This document shows positions 26,871 to 36,046 of a DNA stretch of 64,000 nucleotides, piece after piece. Positions within the stretch are counted from its first letter, which is position 1; each line of letters starts with the position of its first letter. Source of the stretch: an uncultured Paracoccaceae bacterium (GTDB lineage: Bacteria; Pseudomonadota; Alphaproteobacteria; Rhodobacterales; Rhodobacteraceae); contig CALSOO010000004.1 in NCBI GenBank assembly GCA_943787985.1, forward strand, positions 248,001 to 312,000. The letters run 5' to 3'. The notes below the pieces were generated by a model. The model was given only the letters and a program-made list of their open reading frames with translations. It had not been told where the DNA came from and did not search any database. The translations under genes and the position numbers were made by a program.

Positions 26871-27542
26871 ATGAATTTCAAAGCCGTTAACGTCGCTCAA
26901 AGCAAATCAGCAACCGAGATTGTTTTTGATTCCCTGCGTCAGGCCATCATCATGGGCGAAATGGAAGACGGCGAACCCCTACGACAAGAGGAAATCGCAA
27001 AGGCGTTCAACACAAGCCGGATTCCAGTGCGTGAGGCGATCGCCCGGCTGGAACAGCTTGGTCTGGTCGAAGCGCGGCGTTACAAAGGCGCAGTGGTCGC
27101 CGCTATTTCGATAGAGGAATTTGACGAGATTTTTGACCTGCGCGCGGTTGTCGAAAGCGACGCCATGCGGCGTGCTGTGCCGCTGATAACTAAGGCGTCA
27201 CTTGCCGACGCCCGATCGTATCACGTATCCTTTGCGACGGCGACCGAGCCAGAAGAATGGACCGCCCTGAACCGCAAGTTTCATTGCTGTTTATACGAAG
27301 CCGCCAATTCCCCAAACTACCTCAAGGTCATCAACGGCCTTTTTGACCGGTTGGACCGGTATCTGCGCGCGCAGCTCTCCCTGACCGACGGGATGGAGCG
27401 CGCGACACGCGAACACGAGATCATCCTTGCGGCCTGCGAAGCGGGCGACGCCGAACATGCCGCCGCACTGACCTACGATCATGTGCAAGACGCAAAGGCG
27501 TCTCTGCTCAACTACCTTAAGCAAAAGCGGGAAACGTCATGA
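26871..27542 (+). CDS. GntR-family (FCD-type) transcriptional regulator
   Basis: 223-aa regulator from the ATG at 26871, preceded by CGGAGAAAG. The N-terminal winged helix contains ATEIVFDSLRQAIIMGEMED, LRQEEIAKAFNTSRIPVREA and ARLEQLGLVEARRYKGAVV. The C-terminal all-helical FCD domain includes IFDLRAVVESDAMRRAV, NRKFHCCLYEAANSP and REHEIILAACEAGDAEHA, with His and Asp positions that usually bind a metal. It heads the plus-strand operon, overlaps the reductase gene by four bases, and likely responds to hydroxyproline or a product. Confidence 0.93.
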   Translation: MNFKAVNVAQSKSATEIVFDSLRQAIIMGEMEDGEPLRQEEIAKAFNTSRIPVREAIARLEQLGLVEARRYKGAVVAAISIEEFDEIFDLRAVVESDAMRRAVPLITKASLADARSYHVSFATATEPEEWTALNRKFHCCLYEAANSPNYLKVINGLFDRLDRYLRAQLSLTDGMERATREHEIILAACEAGDAEHAAALTYDHVQDAKASLLNYLKQKRETS

Positions 27543-28480
27543 CCTCGAATTACATCAGATATGAAAGCGCCATTGACCTGTTGTCGTGGGAAGATTCTGT
27601 CGCAGCTTTGCGCGCCGGGCACTTGGCGCCAAAGGCAGAGATCGCCGATATCTTTTTGGGACCGCAAACGGCGACTTTGTTGAACCGTGCCGCATTCATC
27701 GACGGCCTGGGATACGGCGTAAAAGCGGTCACTGTGATGGGCGAAAACCCGACCAAGGGCTTGCCGACCGTTCAGGGTGCGATGATGGTCTACGCGCCTG
27801 ACACGGGAGGTCTAAGCGCGATTATCGACAGTCGCCTTGTCACCGAAATCAAGACGGCCAGCGACTCAACCCTTGGCGCACGTCTGCTGGCGCGACCAGA
27901 GAGCAAACGACTGCTGATTGTCGGCGCGGGGGTGGTCGCAGAAAGCCTGATCCGTGCGTATACTGCGATATTTCCGGGACTTGAGCATGTTTCGGTATGG
28001 GCGAGACGCCCCGAACAGGCCCAAGCTCTTTTGGGGCGGATGACGGGCATTAAAGCTAAGCTATCTGTTGCAGAGGATTTGGCGACAGCTGCCGCCAGCG
28101 CAGATATCATCAGCACTGCGACGATGGCCCGCATGCCTGTTCTCAAAGGGGAATGGATAACGCCCGGAACCCATGTCGATTTGATTGGTGCCTTCAAGGC
28201 GGATATGCGCGAGGCCGATGATGCGCTGATTTCAACCGGATCCCTTTACGTCGACAGCCGCGACACCACGCTGCATCATATCGGCGAGCTGATGATCCCC
28301 CTTGCCGCGGGCATCATCGCCGAAAATGACGTCAAAGGGGATTTCTATGATCTCATCGCCAGCGGGACGACGGCGCGCACATCAGATGACGAAATCACAG
28401 TGTTCAAAAACGGTGGCGGTGCGCATCTTGATCTTATGACCGCCGACTACATTTCCGGCGCTGTCGCGGGCAAATCATGA
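27539..28480 (+). CDS. Ornithine cyclodeaminase/mu-crystallin family, probable pyrroline-2-carboxylate reductase
   Basis: 313-aa NAD(P)-dependent enzyme of the OCD/mu-crystallin family. It shows GENPTKGLPTVQGAMMVY, DSRLVTEIKTASDSTLGARL, the Rossmann loop LLIVGAGVVAESLIRAY, and GTHVDLIGAFKADMREADD. The conserved region TEIKTAS contains the family Lys. In hydroxyproline loci such enzymes reduce Pyr2C to L-proline, which is the call here because a proline-racemase-fold dehydratase and an aconitase-X gene are adjacent. A true ornithine or alanine dehydrogenase role cannot be excluded. Four-base overlaps exist on both sides. Confidence 0.85.
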   Translation: MTSNYIRYESAIDLLSWEDSVAALRAGHLAPKAEIADIFLGPQTATLLNRAAFIDGLGYGVKAVTVMGENPTKGLPTVQGAMMVYAPDTGGLSAIIDSRLVTEIKTASDSTLGARLLARPESKRLLIVGAGVVAESLIRAYTAIFPGLEHVSVWARRPEQAQALLGRMTGIKAKLSVAEDLATAAASADIISTATMARMPVLKGEWITPGTHVDLIGAFKADMREADDALISTGSLYVDSRDTTLHHIGELMIPLAAGIIAENDVKGDFYDLIASGTTARTSDDEITVFKNGGGAHLDLMTADYISGAVAGKS

Positions 28481-30168
28481 CCCGAAACACCATCTTTGTA
28501 ACGCGCGACGCCAAAGGCGAGGTTCTCGCCTGCAAGGAAGGTCTAAGTTTTTGGGGCGGTGTCGATCCTGATACGGGGGTCATAATCGATGCGCATCACC
28601 CCGATTTTGGCGCGACACTTGCTGGCCGGATCGTCCTGATGCCAACCTCTCGCGGGTCGTGCAGTGGCAGTGGTGTGTTGCTGCAACTTGCGCGAAGTGG
28701 ATCTGCGCCCGCTGCTCTGGTGTTCCGCGAGGATGAGGAAATCCTGACGCTTGGCGCAATGATTGCCGAAAAACTTTTTGAACGCCCCGTCGCGGTCCTG
28801 CGTCTGGAACCGACCGTTTACGACCGATTGGCGATGGCCGACATGGCAGAGATTACACATAACGCGCTGACATTCGCCGATACATCGATCCCGCTTTCGC
28901 CGCCCATGACAGAGGGTCTGATCCTAAGTGATGGTGACCGCGCCCTTTTGGACGGGAAAGATGGACCTGCCCGCCAGATTGCCATGGAAGTGCTGTGCAT
29001 GATGGCCGCAGCACAGGGCGCGCAGGGGCTGATCGATGTCTCGCGCGGGCATATTGACGGCTGCATTCTGGCCCATGATGCCAATCTGGATTTCGCCGAA
29101 AAGATGCAGCAGATGGGCGCGAGGACCATCATTCCAACGACGATCAATGCTATTTCGGTGGATCGCGAGAATTGGGAAACGCAGGGCGTCGTGCCCATTT
29201 TCGGCAACAAGGCCAGCCGTCTTGCCGATGCTTACGTCAATATGGGCGCGCGACCGACGTTCACCTGCGCACCGTATTTGCTGGACGATGCGCCCACGCA
29301 GGACGAAGCCATCGGTTGGTCTGAATCCAATGCCGTCATTTTCGCGAATTCAGTGCTGGGTGCGCGCACGCAAAAGCACCCGGATTACCTTGATTTGTTT
29401 ATCGCAATAACGGGTCGCGCACCCCATACAGGCGTCTACCTCGCTGAAAATCGGCGGCCGGTTTGTGAATTGCGTGTGACCCTGCCCGAGCAGTATGACG
29501 ATTCAGTATGGCCAATGCTGGGATGGCTGGCCGGGGCGAAGTCCCCGAACGGCATTCCGGTACTGACGGGACTTGAGGCACTTTCGCCGACGCAGGACGA
29601 CCTCAAGGCGCTTTGTGCCGCGTTTGGCACGACGTCAGCTGCCCAGATGTTACACGTGCGCGGGCACACACCCGAAGGCGATCTGCCCTTATCTGCCACC
29701 GCAAACCGGTTTGAGATCACACATCGTGACCTTGTTAAGCTCTGGCAGGACTTCAATGCGGCAGATGAACAGATTGATTTGGTGGCAATCGGAAGCCCGC
29801 ATGCATCCTTGACCGAGTGCCGAAACTTCGCTGATTTGTTAGGTGATAAGCGCTGCAATGACGCAACCAAGACGATTGTGACAGTGGGCCGCGGGACCCT
29901 TTCTGAAATGACAACGGAAGGCATATTGGAAAGGCTTCAACGCGCAGGCGTTCAGGTCGTGCCAGATATCTGTTGGTGCTCGATAACCGAGCCGATTTTC
30001 CCGATCAGTACGGCGGTCTTGATGACAAATTCTGGCAAATACGCGCATTACGGCAAAGGATTGACGGGTCGAGACGTCCGTTTTGGAAGCTTGAAGGACT
30101 GTGCGCGGGCAGCGGTAACCGGACGTGCCAGTGCTGGCCTCCCTTGGTGGTTAATGTCAGAAAAATAG
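28477..30168 (+). CDS. Aconitase X, probable cis-3-hydroxy-L-proline dehydratase
   Basis: 563-aa fused aconitase-X protein. The N-terminal ~135 residues are the small swivel domain (GRIVLMPTSRGSCSGSGVLL, with the SRGS element). The large domain follows from LILSDGDRALLDGKDGPARQ, with GAQGLIDVSRGHIDGC, PTTINAISVDREN, MGARPTFTCAPYLLDD, and ESNAVIFANSVLGARTQKHP. The Cys residues that could hold a Fe-S cluster or metal lie in TFTCAPY and PDICWCSITEP. Fused bacterial AcnX enzymes are known to dehydrate cis-3-hydroxy-L-proline to pyrroline-2-carboxylate, matching the adjacent reductase. It is last in the GntR operon. Confidence 0.9.
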   Translation: MTRNTIFVTRDAKGEVLACKEGLSFWGGVDPDTGVIIDAHHPDFGATLAGRIVLMPTSRGSCSGSGVLLQLARSGSAPAALVFREDEEILTLGAMIAEKLFERPVAVLRLEPTVYDRLAMADMAEITHNALTFADTSIPLSPPMTEGLILSDGDRALLDGKDGPARQIAMEVLCMMAAAQGAQGLIDVSRGHIDGCILAHDANLDFAEKMQQMGARTIIPTTINAISVDRENWETQGVVPIFGNKASRLADAYVNMGARPTFTCAPYLLDDAPTQDEAIGWSESNAVIFANSVLGARTQKHPDYLDLFIAITGRAPHTGVYLAENRRPVCELRVTLPEQYDDSVWPMLGWLAGAKSPNGIPVLTGLEALSPTQDDLKALCAAFGTTSAAQMLHVRGHTPEGDLPLSATANRFEITHRDLVKLWQDFNAADEQIDLVAIGSPHASLTECRNFADLLGDKRCNDATKTIVTVGRGTLSEMTTEGILERLQRAGVQVVPDICWCSITEPIFPISTAVLMTNSGKYAHYGKGLTGRDVRFGSLKDCARAAVTGRASAGLPWWLMSEK

Positions 30169-30590
30169 CAGTTTTGCGCAAACGCCTCGCAAAGTGCTGG
30201 TTCTATGTCTGAAGCCGATACATTAGCGCCCCTGGTTGCTATTTTTGTCAACCTTATTCATTTCTCTGAATGACCCAATGCCTAAGAGTTCAACCGACGC
30301 CAAGTCTTATCGATCGTTGTCAGCTACGCAATTCGTAGCATTGAGCCAATTGGGCTTTACGCGGAATTGAGGCATAGTAGAACGTAACCGTGGTGTCGCC
30401 GCCATCTGGATATCGGCATTTAGTAACGCAACATGGCTAGATCGCGCATGCGGCGAATGACTAGAAATCGCCGCATCCTAGGAAGAACAACGATTTGCGA
30501 GCGCAGAAAGTAGGGTGTCGAACGCGGCGCAAACGCCTTTTCCCAAAGTAGACATCGGAGCAGATGCAGCGAATGCTCACTTTGTCCGGC
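30169..30590. other. Intergenic, no gene seen
   Basis: 422 bp between the aconitase-X stop and the left end of the IS30 element. No coding frame or RNA is supported. A copy of the dispersed AGNNGACAT...GCAGCGAA motif is present at about 30545-30580. Confidence 0.5.
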
Positions 30591-31812
30591 GGTTTCAACC
30601 GGTCTACGCAACACTTTAATCTTTAGGAAGAGATGGAGTGTTGCCCAATGAAGTATCGTCGCCGAGTATTTTTCACAGATCAACAGAAGTCGGAGATATG
30701 GGATCGATGGCAACGTGGGGAGTCGATGAACTCGATTGGGCGTGGGTTTGATCGCTCGTCGTCATCAATTTATCCACTTCTTGCTCGCACTGGTGGCATT
30801 CGTCCACCCGACCGTGTGCGGTCTCGCCTTGCTCTGACCCTGATCGACCGCGAGGAGATATCCAGAGGTCTGCGTGCGAAGATGTCTTTACGATCCATTG
30901 CGAGGTCCCTGAAGCGATCAGCATCAACGATCAGCCGCGAGGTCAGGCGGAATGGCGGCTCTGCCCAGTATCGCGCAACCCAGTCTGAGGCGGCAGCGTG
31001 GGAGCGAACCCAAAGACCCAAGCGGTGCAAGCTGGCAGGTAATACCTATCTCTGCGGAGCAATATCAGCCAAGCTGATCCATAAGTGGTCCCCGCAACAA
31101 ATCGCAGGCTGGCTGATGCGTGAACATCCTGATGATGAAGACAAGCGGATCTCGCACGAGACGATCTATAGAAGCCTGTTTATCCAGACACGCGGCGTAC
31201 TTAAGAAGGAATTGCTAGCACATCTGAGGGCAACCCGAGCCATTCGCCGGTCTCGTCACGCCACCATGAAGCGCAGTGGCGTTGGCCGCTTCAATGATGC
31301 GGTATCCATCCGTGATAGACCGGCAGAGGTAGAAGATCGAGCTGTACCAGGGCACTGGGAGGGAGACTTGATAGCGGGCTCTGGAAACAGTTTTATCGCC
31401 ACTTTGGTCGAGCGAAACACGCGTTACGTGATGCTGGCAAAGGTTGGCAACAAAGACAGTCACAGCGTCATTCATGTGTTGATCAAGCAGTCACGTAAGT
31501 TGCCCAAAGAGCTTTACAAGTCGCTGACATGGGATCGCGGGACGGAGATGGCTGGGCATAAGAAGTTCACCTTGGCCACCAAAATAGACGTCTATTTGTG
31601 CGAACCTCACAGCCCATGGCAACGTGGTTCAAACGAAAACACCAACCGCCTGCTGCGACAGTACTTTCCAAAGGGCACAGATTTGTCGATACATAGTCAA
31701 GCAAAGCTGAGCGCCGTTGCAAGACAGCTCAACGAACGACCACGTATGACGCTGGGATACGAAACTCCCGCAGAGCGTTTCAATGCATGTGTTGCGTCGA
31801 TCAGTTGAGACC
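30591..31812 (+). mobile_element. Complete IS30-family insertion sequence
   Basis: A 1222-bp element with imperfect 24-bp terminal inverted repeats: left GGTTTCAACCGGTCTACGCA..., right end (reverse complement) GGTCTCAACTGATCGACGCA..., with 19 of 24 matching. It contains one transposase gene that ends just inside the right repeat. No clear target duplication is seen in the flanks. Confidence 0.85.
30648..31808 (+). CDS. IS30-family transposase
   Basis: 386-aa transposase. The N-terminal HTH has SMNSIGRGFDRSSSSIYPLL, and a second HTH reads SLRSIARSLKRSASTISREV. The DDE catalytic core is complete: Asp in VPGHWEGDLIAGSGNSFIAT, Asp in KSLTWDRGTEMAGHKKF and Glu in SPWQRGSNENTNRLLRQYFP. The start MKYRRRVFFTDQQK at 30648 lies within the IS; a longer frame starts five codons upstream. 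The gene is intact and probably active. Confidence 0.95.
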   Translation: MKYRRRVFFTDQQKSEIWDRWQRGESMNSIGRGFDRSSSSIYPLLARTGGIRPPDRVRSRLALTLIDREEISRGLRAKMSLRSIARSLKRSASTISREVRRNGGSAQYRATQSEAAAWERTQRPKRCKLAGNTYLCGAISAKLIHKWSPQQIAGWLMREHPDDEDKRISHETIYRSLFIQTRGVLKKELLAHLRATRAIRRSRHATMKRSGVGRFNDAVSIRDRPAEVEDRAVPGHWEGDLIAGSGNSFIATLVERNTRYVMLAKVGNKDSHSVIHVLIKQSRKLPKELYKSLTWDRGTEMAGHKKFTLATKIDVYLCEPHSPWQRGSNENTNRLLRQYFPKGTDLSIHSQAKLSAVARQLNERPRMTLGYETPAERFNACVASIS

Positions 31813-31962
31813 ACCCCGCAAAGCAGACATCGGCACATCGCGCAGCGAACTTCCGCTTCCCACCTATTCCAACCTCCGCACTGAATCATTCACTCTTTCA
31901 AACACACACTCCCGTAGACTTGTTGGTGCGTTGAGCCGTAGTGTTGTGATGAGGAGCAGGAC

Positions 31963-33204
31963 ATGCGGCAGCTGCGTGATGACACACATCTGATACTGGA
32001 CGGCGAGGTGCGAGTGTATCGCCGTGAGCGCAGCAAGCGTTGGCAGGCAGCATTTGTGATTGATGGGCATATGATCCGTATCAGCACGGGCAAGCGCGAT
32101 TTGGCTGAGGCTAAAGAGTATGCCCGCGATACGTTTCTTGAGTACAAGTTCCGACACAAGAACGATCTGCCCGTTGTCACCAAGAAGTTCTCTGATGTGG
32201 CCAAGCTGGCAATTGCGGATATGCGCAAGCAGCTGGATGCTGGCTTAGGGCGCAAGGTCTTTGCGGATTACATCGTGTGCATTGAGCGTTATCTGATCCC
32301 CTTCTTCGGCGCGCAGTATGTGACCTCAATCGACTACCAAAAAATCCAAGACTTCTACGAGTGGCGACGCGAGAAGATGGGACGTGAGCCAAAGGCAAGT
32401 ACGCTGAACACACATAACTCAGCCATGAACCGTGTGTTTGATGAAGCTGTGGCGCGGGGCTTTATCGCGCACAAGAGCGTGCCATTGATGGTAAATCGTG
32501 GTGAGAAAAGCGAACGCCGCCCTGACTTCACCCGGGAAGAATACGCAACAATGGTCCGCAAGATGCCAAGCTGGATCAACTCAGGCAAAGCAGGCAAGCC
32601 CACAGACATGCGCCACCTCATGCGAGACTATGTGCTGATCATGGCAAATACGGGCATGAGGCACGGCACAGAGGCGCTGAACCTACAGTGGAAGCATGTA
32701 ACGCTGTTTGAAGAAAAAGACCTGCAATACTTGGAGATGAGTGTCACAGGTAAAACTGGGCGACGCGATATCATCTGTCGATCGGGAACTATCAACTACC
32801 TCAAGCGCATCCATGAGCGCAGTGACGACATTAAGTACATTCCGTTTGAGGATCTACTCAAGCAGCGCATTGATTTGCCAGTGTTCAGATTACCCGATGG
32901 AACCGTATCCAAGAACATCCATCAGACGTTTCGCAAGTTCGTCACAGACACTGGGCTGATTACATGTCCACGTACGGGGCAGAACAGGACGCTGTACAGC
33001 CTGCGTCACACCTATGCGACTTTCGCGCTGCTCAACGATGGAATGGATATACACGCGCTAGCAATACAGATGGGCACATCAATAGGCATGATTGAGCGGC
33101 ACTACAGCCATCTTACGCCGCGCCTCAAAAAGGATATGCTCACGGGCAAAAGGTATGAGTTATCGCAGGATGAGTTTGCGGATCAGTATGACACTAATAA
33201 ATGA
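31963..33204 (+). CDS. Tyrosine recombinase/phage-type integrase
   Basis: 413-aa site-specific recombinase. An N-terminal arm/SAM-like region (about 1-190) precedes the catalytic domain, with the first Arg in MANTGMRHGTEALNLQWKHV, the box II stretch TLYSLRHTYATFALLNDGMD (Arg-His), and the nucleophile Tyr in IGMIERHYSHLTPRLKKDML. Length fits genomic-island or phage integrases. No matching att repeats were found nearby, and no phage genes follow, so it is probably a relic of an integrated element. The adjacent two-gene module on the other strand may belong to the same element. Confidence 0.9.
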   Translation: MRQLRDDTHLILDGEVRVYRRERSKRWQAAFVIDGHMIRISTGKRDLAEAKEYARDTFLEYKFRHKNDLPVVTKKFSDVAKLAIADMRKQLDAGLGRKVFADYIVCIERYLIPFFGAQYVTSIDYQKIQDFYEWRREKMGREPKASTLNTHNSAMNRVFDEAVARGFIAHKSVPLMVNRGEKSERRPDFTREEYATMVRKMPSWINSGKAGKPTDMRHLMRDYVLIMANTGMRHGTEALNLQWKHVTLFEEKDLQYLEMSVTGKTGRRDIICRSGTINYLKRIHERSDDIKYIPFEDLLKQRIDLPVFRLPDGTVSKNIHQTFRKFVTDTGLITCPRTGQNRTLYSLRHTYATFALLNDGMDIHALAIQMGTSIGMIERHYSHLTPRLKKDMLTGKRYELSQDEFADQYDTNK

Positions 33205-33483
33205 TAGCGAACAACACGTTTGGCGGATAGCAGACGTTCGCTGCGGTTTGGATAGAGGTCCGCTGTGCGGACTTTCCCGACATTCACTTTCCTTGAACAA
33301 ATCGCCGCTTCCAGTGCAAGGCGACCAGACTAGACCCTGCAAAGTGTTTTTGGCGAATTCAACGGACGATATGTCGGAAAAGCGAATGCTGAATGCCAAT
33401 TTTTCAGTGAGACAAAGTAGGTAGGCGTGTCTATTCCGCAGTTTGGGTCACCTACACTTCAAACATTCGAAAGAAGCGCGCAC

Positions 33484-33843
33484 ATGAAAAAGCTGGGCCT
33501 TGATGCCACGGATATACGTATCCTCAGCGCTGTCCAACAGCACGGGCAACTGAGCAAGACGAAGCTGGCCGAGCTTGTAAACCTGTCGCCCACGCCATGC
33601 TGGGCACGCTTAGACCGGTTGAAAGCTGGAGGATATATTCGTGGCTATCACGCTGAGTTGGCTTTGGAGCGCATTATTGATTTTACGCAAGTTGTCGTGA
33701 CTGTCTCACTGAGCTCGCACCGCAAGGCAGAGTTCGACCGCTTTGAGGGCTATATAGAAGGAAGTGAAATATCTGCATCTCTGGCAAGGCAATTTCTTCA
33801 CTTCTTGATGTGCAAAATTTGCACTTCTAGGATTTCCTTTTAA
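33484..33843 (+). pseudogene. Lrp/AsnC regulator, truncated (DoeX-like)
   Basis: The frame starts MKKLGLDATDIRILSAVQQH and holds the complete AsnC HTH (GQLSKTKLAELVNLSPTPCW, ARLDRLKAGGYIRGYHAELA). It loses the ligand-binding RAM domain after about 100 codons (near 33770) and runs into unrelated sequence (FLMCKICTSRISF). The N-terminus closely recalls DoeX-type regulators of ectoine catabolism. No ectoine gene is present nearby, so this is an orphan fragment left by rearrangement. Confidence 0.8.
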
Positions 33844-34189
33844 GTCTTCTGGATCGGGGTTTTAGGTTCAAAATGTATCGGTTCGGGCGACCCTGTCCGC
33901 GACGTTCGATCTTGATGAAGCCAGCACTTTCCAATTCCTTCATGAAAGTCACGACACTCCGTTTGGTAACGCCGATGTCGTCGGCCAGTCGTTCTTGACC
34001 AGGATAGCAGAAGTCTTTTTGCCACGCATATTTGAGAAGCATCGCGTATGTTAACTTTGCTCCAACGCTGACCTTCTTGCTAACCAGAATGAAGTTTGGA
34101 ACTTGCGTAAAACCACCTCCGCTCGAGATGATGTCACCACCTTGGATGATGATGTTCCGGTCTTTGATGAGTTGTCCAATTGTCTCCAT
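33827..34189 (-). CDS. Winged-helix (HTH_36-like) protein of an accessory element
   Basis: 120-aa DNA-binding protein from METIGQLIKDRNIIIQGGD at 34189. A winged-helix domain is visible: QVPNFILVSKKVSVGAKLTY, CYPGQERLADDIGVTKRSVV and MKELESAGFIKIERRGQGRP. This pattern occurs in replication/helix-turn-helix proteins of plasmids and integrated elements. It follows the coiled-coil gene on the same strand by 43 bp. The longer frame to 34303 overlaps that gene and is less likely. Its 3' end overlaps the Lrp remnant by 17 bp. Confidence 0.65.
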   Translation of the reverse strand: METIGQLIKDRNIIIQGGDIISSGGGFTQVPNFILVSKKVSVGAKLTYAMLLKYAWQKDFCYPGQERLADDIGVTKRSVVTFMKELESAGFIKIERRGQGRPNRYILNLKPRSRRLKRKS

Positions 34190-34232
34190 AGGTAGCTGGA
34201 TTTTAGCATATCTGACCCGCTGGCGCCGTTGA

Positions 34233-34889
34233 TTAATGCACAGGGCCATATGGAGCTTTGGGCGCGTCCGTGCCTTCTGGAGACGCCATTCCGTGGCTCT
34301 CATCGGGCTTTGGGATTGGCGCTTCTAAAAACTGCTGGTTCGGTTTTCCGCCTAAACTCAGAACAGTTGTTTCGAGATGTCCAATGTAGCGACTTTGACT
34401 TAACAAGTTCTGCTGCCCTGCTGCGTTCTGGTCGGTAAGAAACTCGACATGCTTGTCTCGCACGGCCTTGTCGATCTCTAGCGAGCGTACCTTTGCCTCA
34501 AGACCTGAAATCGCCTCACTTTGATCCACCACAAATTGATCAGTGTTTTGCCAGTTCGTGCCGGTCTAGCTTGGTTCGTTCGCGCCCGTACCGGTTTGAA
34601 CGGGTGTGTCCGTGGTTTGCACCTGTTCGAACCCGTTCGCACTGGGCTGTACAGGCGGGATCTGCTGCATGAACTCAAGTTCTGAAGCCACCTTTACATC
34701 CAGTGAAGCCTTTTCCAGCATCCAACGTTCGCCAGTCGGTGTCACTTGTTTCTGGCACTCCACATGCTCTTGGCGGCACCACTGACGAATTGTCTTCTTG
34801 GTTCTTATGAGACCAGCCTGATGGCAGGATAAATACGCTTCATCAACTGAAAGCCAAATACGGGTTGAAGGGGAGTGAGAGTTATCCAT
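34233..34889 (-). pseudogene. MerR-like HTH/coiled-coil protein with in-frame amber stop
   Basis: One frame encodes MDNSHSPSTRIWLSVDEAYL, a MerR/excisionase-like HTH (LIRTKKTIRQWCRQEHVECQ, VTPTGERWMLEKASLDVKVA), a Thr/Pro/Gln linker (VQTTDTPVQTGTGANEPS), then TAG at 34566-34568. Past the stop, in the same frame, a coiled coil continues (SEAISGLEAKVRSLEIDKAV, RDKHVEFLTDQNAAGQQNLL, QSRYIGHLETTVLSLGG). The two halves look like one 218-codon gene broken by a single nonsense change. The product would be a DNA-binding, self-associating accessory protein upstream of the winged-helix gene. Confidence 0.7.
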
Positions 34890-35032
34890 GCTCCAATCGT
34901 AACAAGGAAGGCTGCGAACGCACGGGCACTTGTCCACATGTGGCGGATTGTGTTGAAAAACTCGTTGTTTTTGACCCATTGATGCTGGTTATTACGTTGA
35001 TTTCATTTGGCTGTTCGTAGCCAGCCAGCCTT

Positions 35033-35437
35033 TCACCCTGCGGCTGGTCCCATCGGCTTGAGCTTAGCGAGTTTCCGGAGGTTTTGGGCGGTTGCTGCGA
35101 GGGTAAATTCATCTTGGACGCCGCGTGGGCCGCGCAATCGGAGCCTGCCCAGGCCAAGGATGCGTTTGAGGTGGGCGAAGAGCATCTCAACTTTCTTTCG
35201 TCGGTTCTGAGCGGTTTGATTGAACTCTGACGCCGTACATTGGCGGGCGAAGTCTCTGACGATTTCGTATTTCTCGCGATGGATCGCGCGGGTCTCTGAT
35301 TTGGGGCAGCACTTGGCTTTTAATGGGCAGTCGACGCAATCAGCTTTGAGGGCCCGATATTTGCGCGCTTTCCATTCGGGCGCGTTCCGGGTGGGATCGG
35401 AATAGGCTCGCCGCGTACGCTCGGACATAACACCCAT
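35033..35437 (-). pseudogene. IS1182-family transposase, C-terminal scrap
   Basis: The 134-codon frame contains the Cys-rich and terminal DDE region of IS1182 transposases: YRALKADCVDCPLKAKCCPK, IVRDFARQCTASEFNQTAQN and RRKKVEMLFAHLKRILGLGR followed by FTLAATAQNLRKLAKL. The N-terminal two thirds are missing. An IS-end-like stretch TTGTGTTGAAAAACTCGTTG lies at about 34950. Upstream the sequence changes abruptly to IS21. Confidence 0.82.
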
Positions 35438-36046
35438 CGCTATGCGGCAGATCCAACGCGAAGAAATAGGCCTTTTGCTCTACGCCACCAATGACGACCA
35501 GAGCTTCGCCAAAATCCGCCTGTGCCATCTCGGCAGCATGCTTCGCATGCGCCTGTCTGGTATCACATGTCCCGGTGGATGGCTCAAAGGCACAAACATC
35601 TCACGTGAGCCACGCTTCTTGCTGCGCACATAATCTTTGACGATGGTGTAGCCGCCGTCGAACCCGCATTCATCCGTTGCACGGCAGTCGAAACGAAGTT
35701 TCGATGAGAGGGGCGGAGCCGTTCAAAAATACGCTTGGCTGTGTGGCGTTGTTTGCGAGGGCGACCTTTGTCTTCAGACAGCCAATGTTCAATCTGATCC
35801 GTATACTCATCTAACTTTGGGCGCTTGATTGCCGCTGTCCGCCGATATTCAGGCGGCTCAGAATACGTTAACATCTTCGAAACGCTATCTCGACTAATTC
35901 CAAAGTCCCGAGCAATCTGTCGCCCACTCAACCCATCCTGAAAATGGGCCTGCCGCACTTTTAAATACAATTCCACAGTGAAAATCCCCAAGCCCTCCCA
36001 TCAAACGAAAGGGCTAAAGTGGCCGACTTTTAAGCCGCCCGCGACA
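35438..36046 (-). pseudogene. IS21 IstA, broken remnant
   Basis: The N-terminal part (35991 down to about 35700) reads FTVELYLKVRQAHFQDGLSG, RQIARDFGISRDSVSKMLTY and RPRKQRHTAKRIFERLRPSH. It then breaks frame. A second piece (35528-35440) reads QADFGEALVVIGGVEQKAYF with FALDLPHSDGCYV, the start of the IstA catalytic domain. The element end TGTCGCGGGCGGCTTAAAAG lies at about 36046. The 3' half and istB are missing, replaced by IS1182 sequence. Confidence 0.82.

Noticed and set aside
20716..33204. tRNA-Phe as the attachment site of the integrase at 31963
   Set aside because: No second copy of the tRNA 3' end was found in the window and the integrase is 11 kb away across other IS elements.
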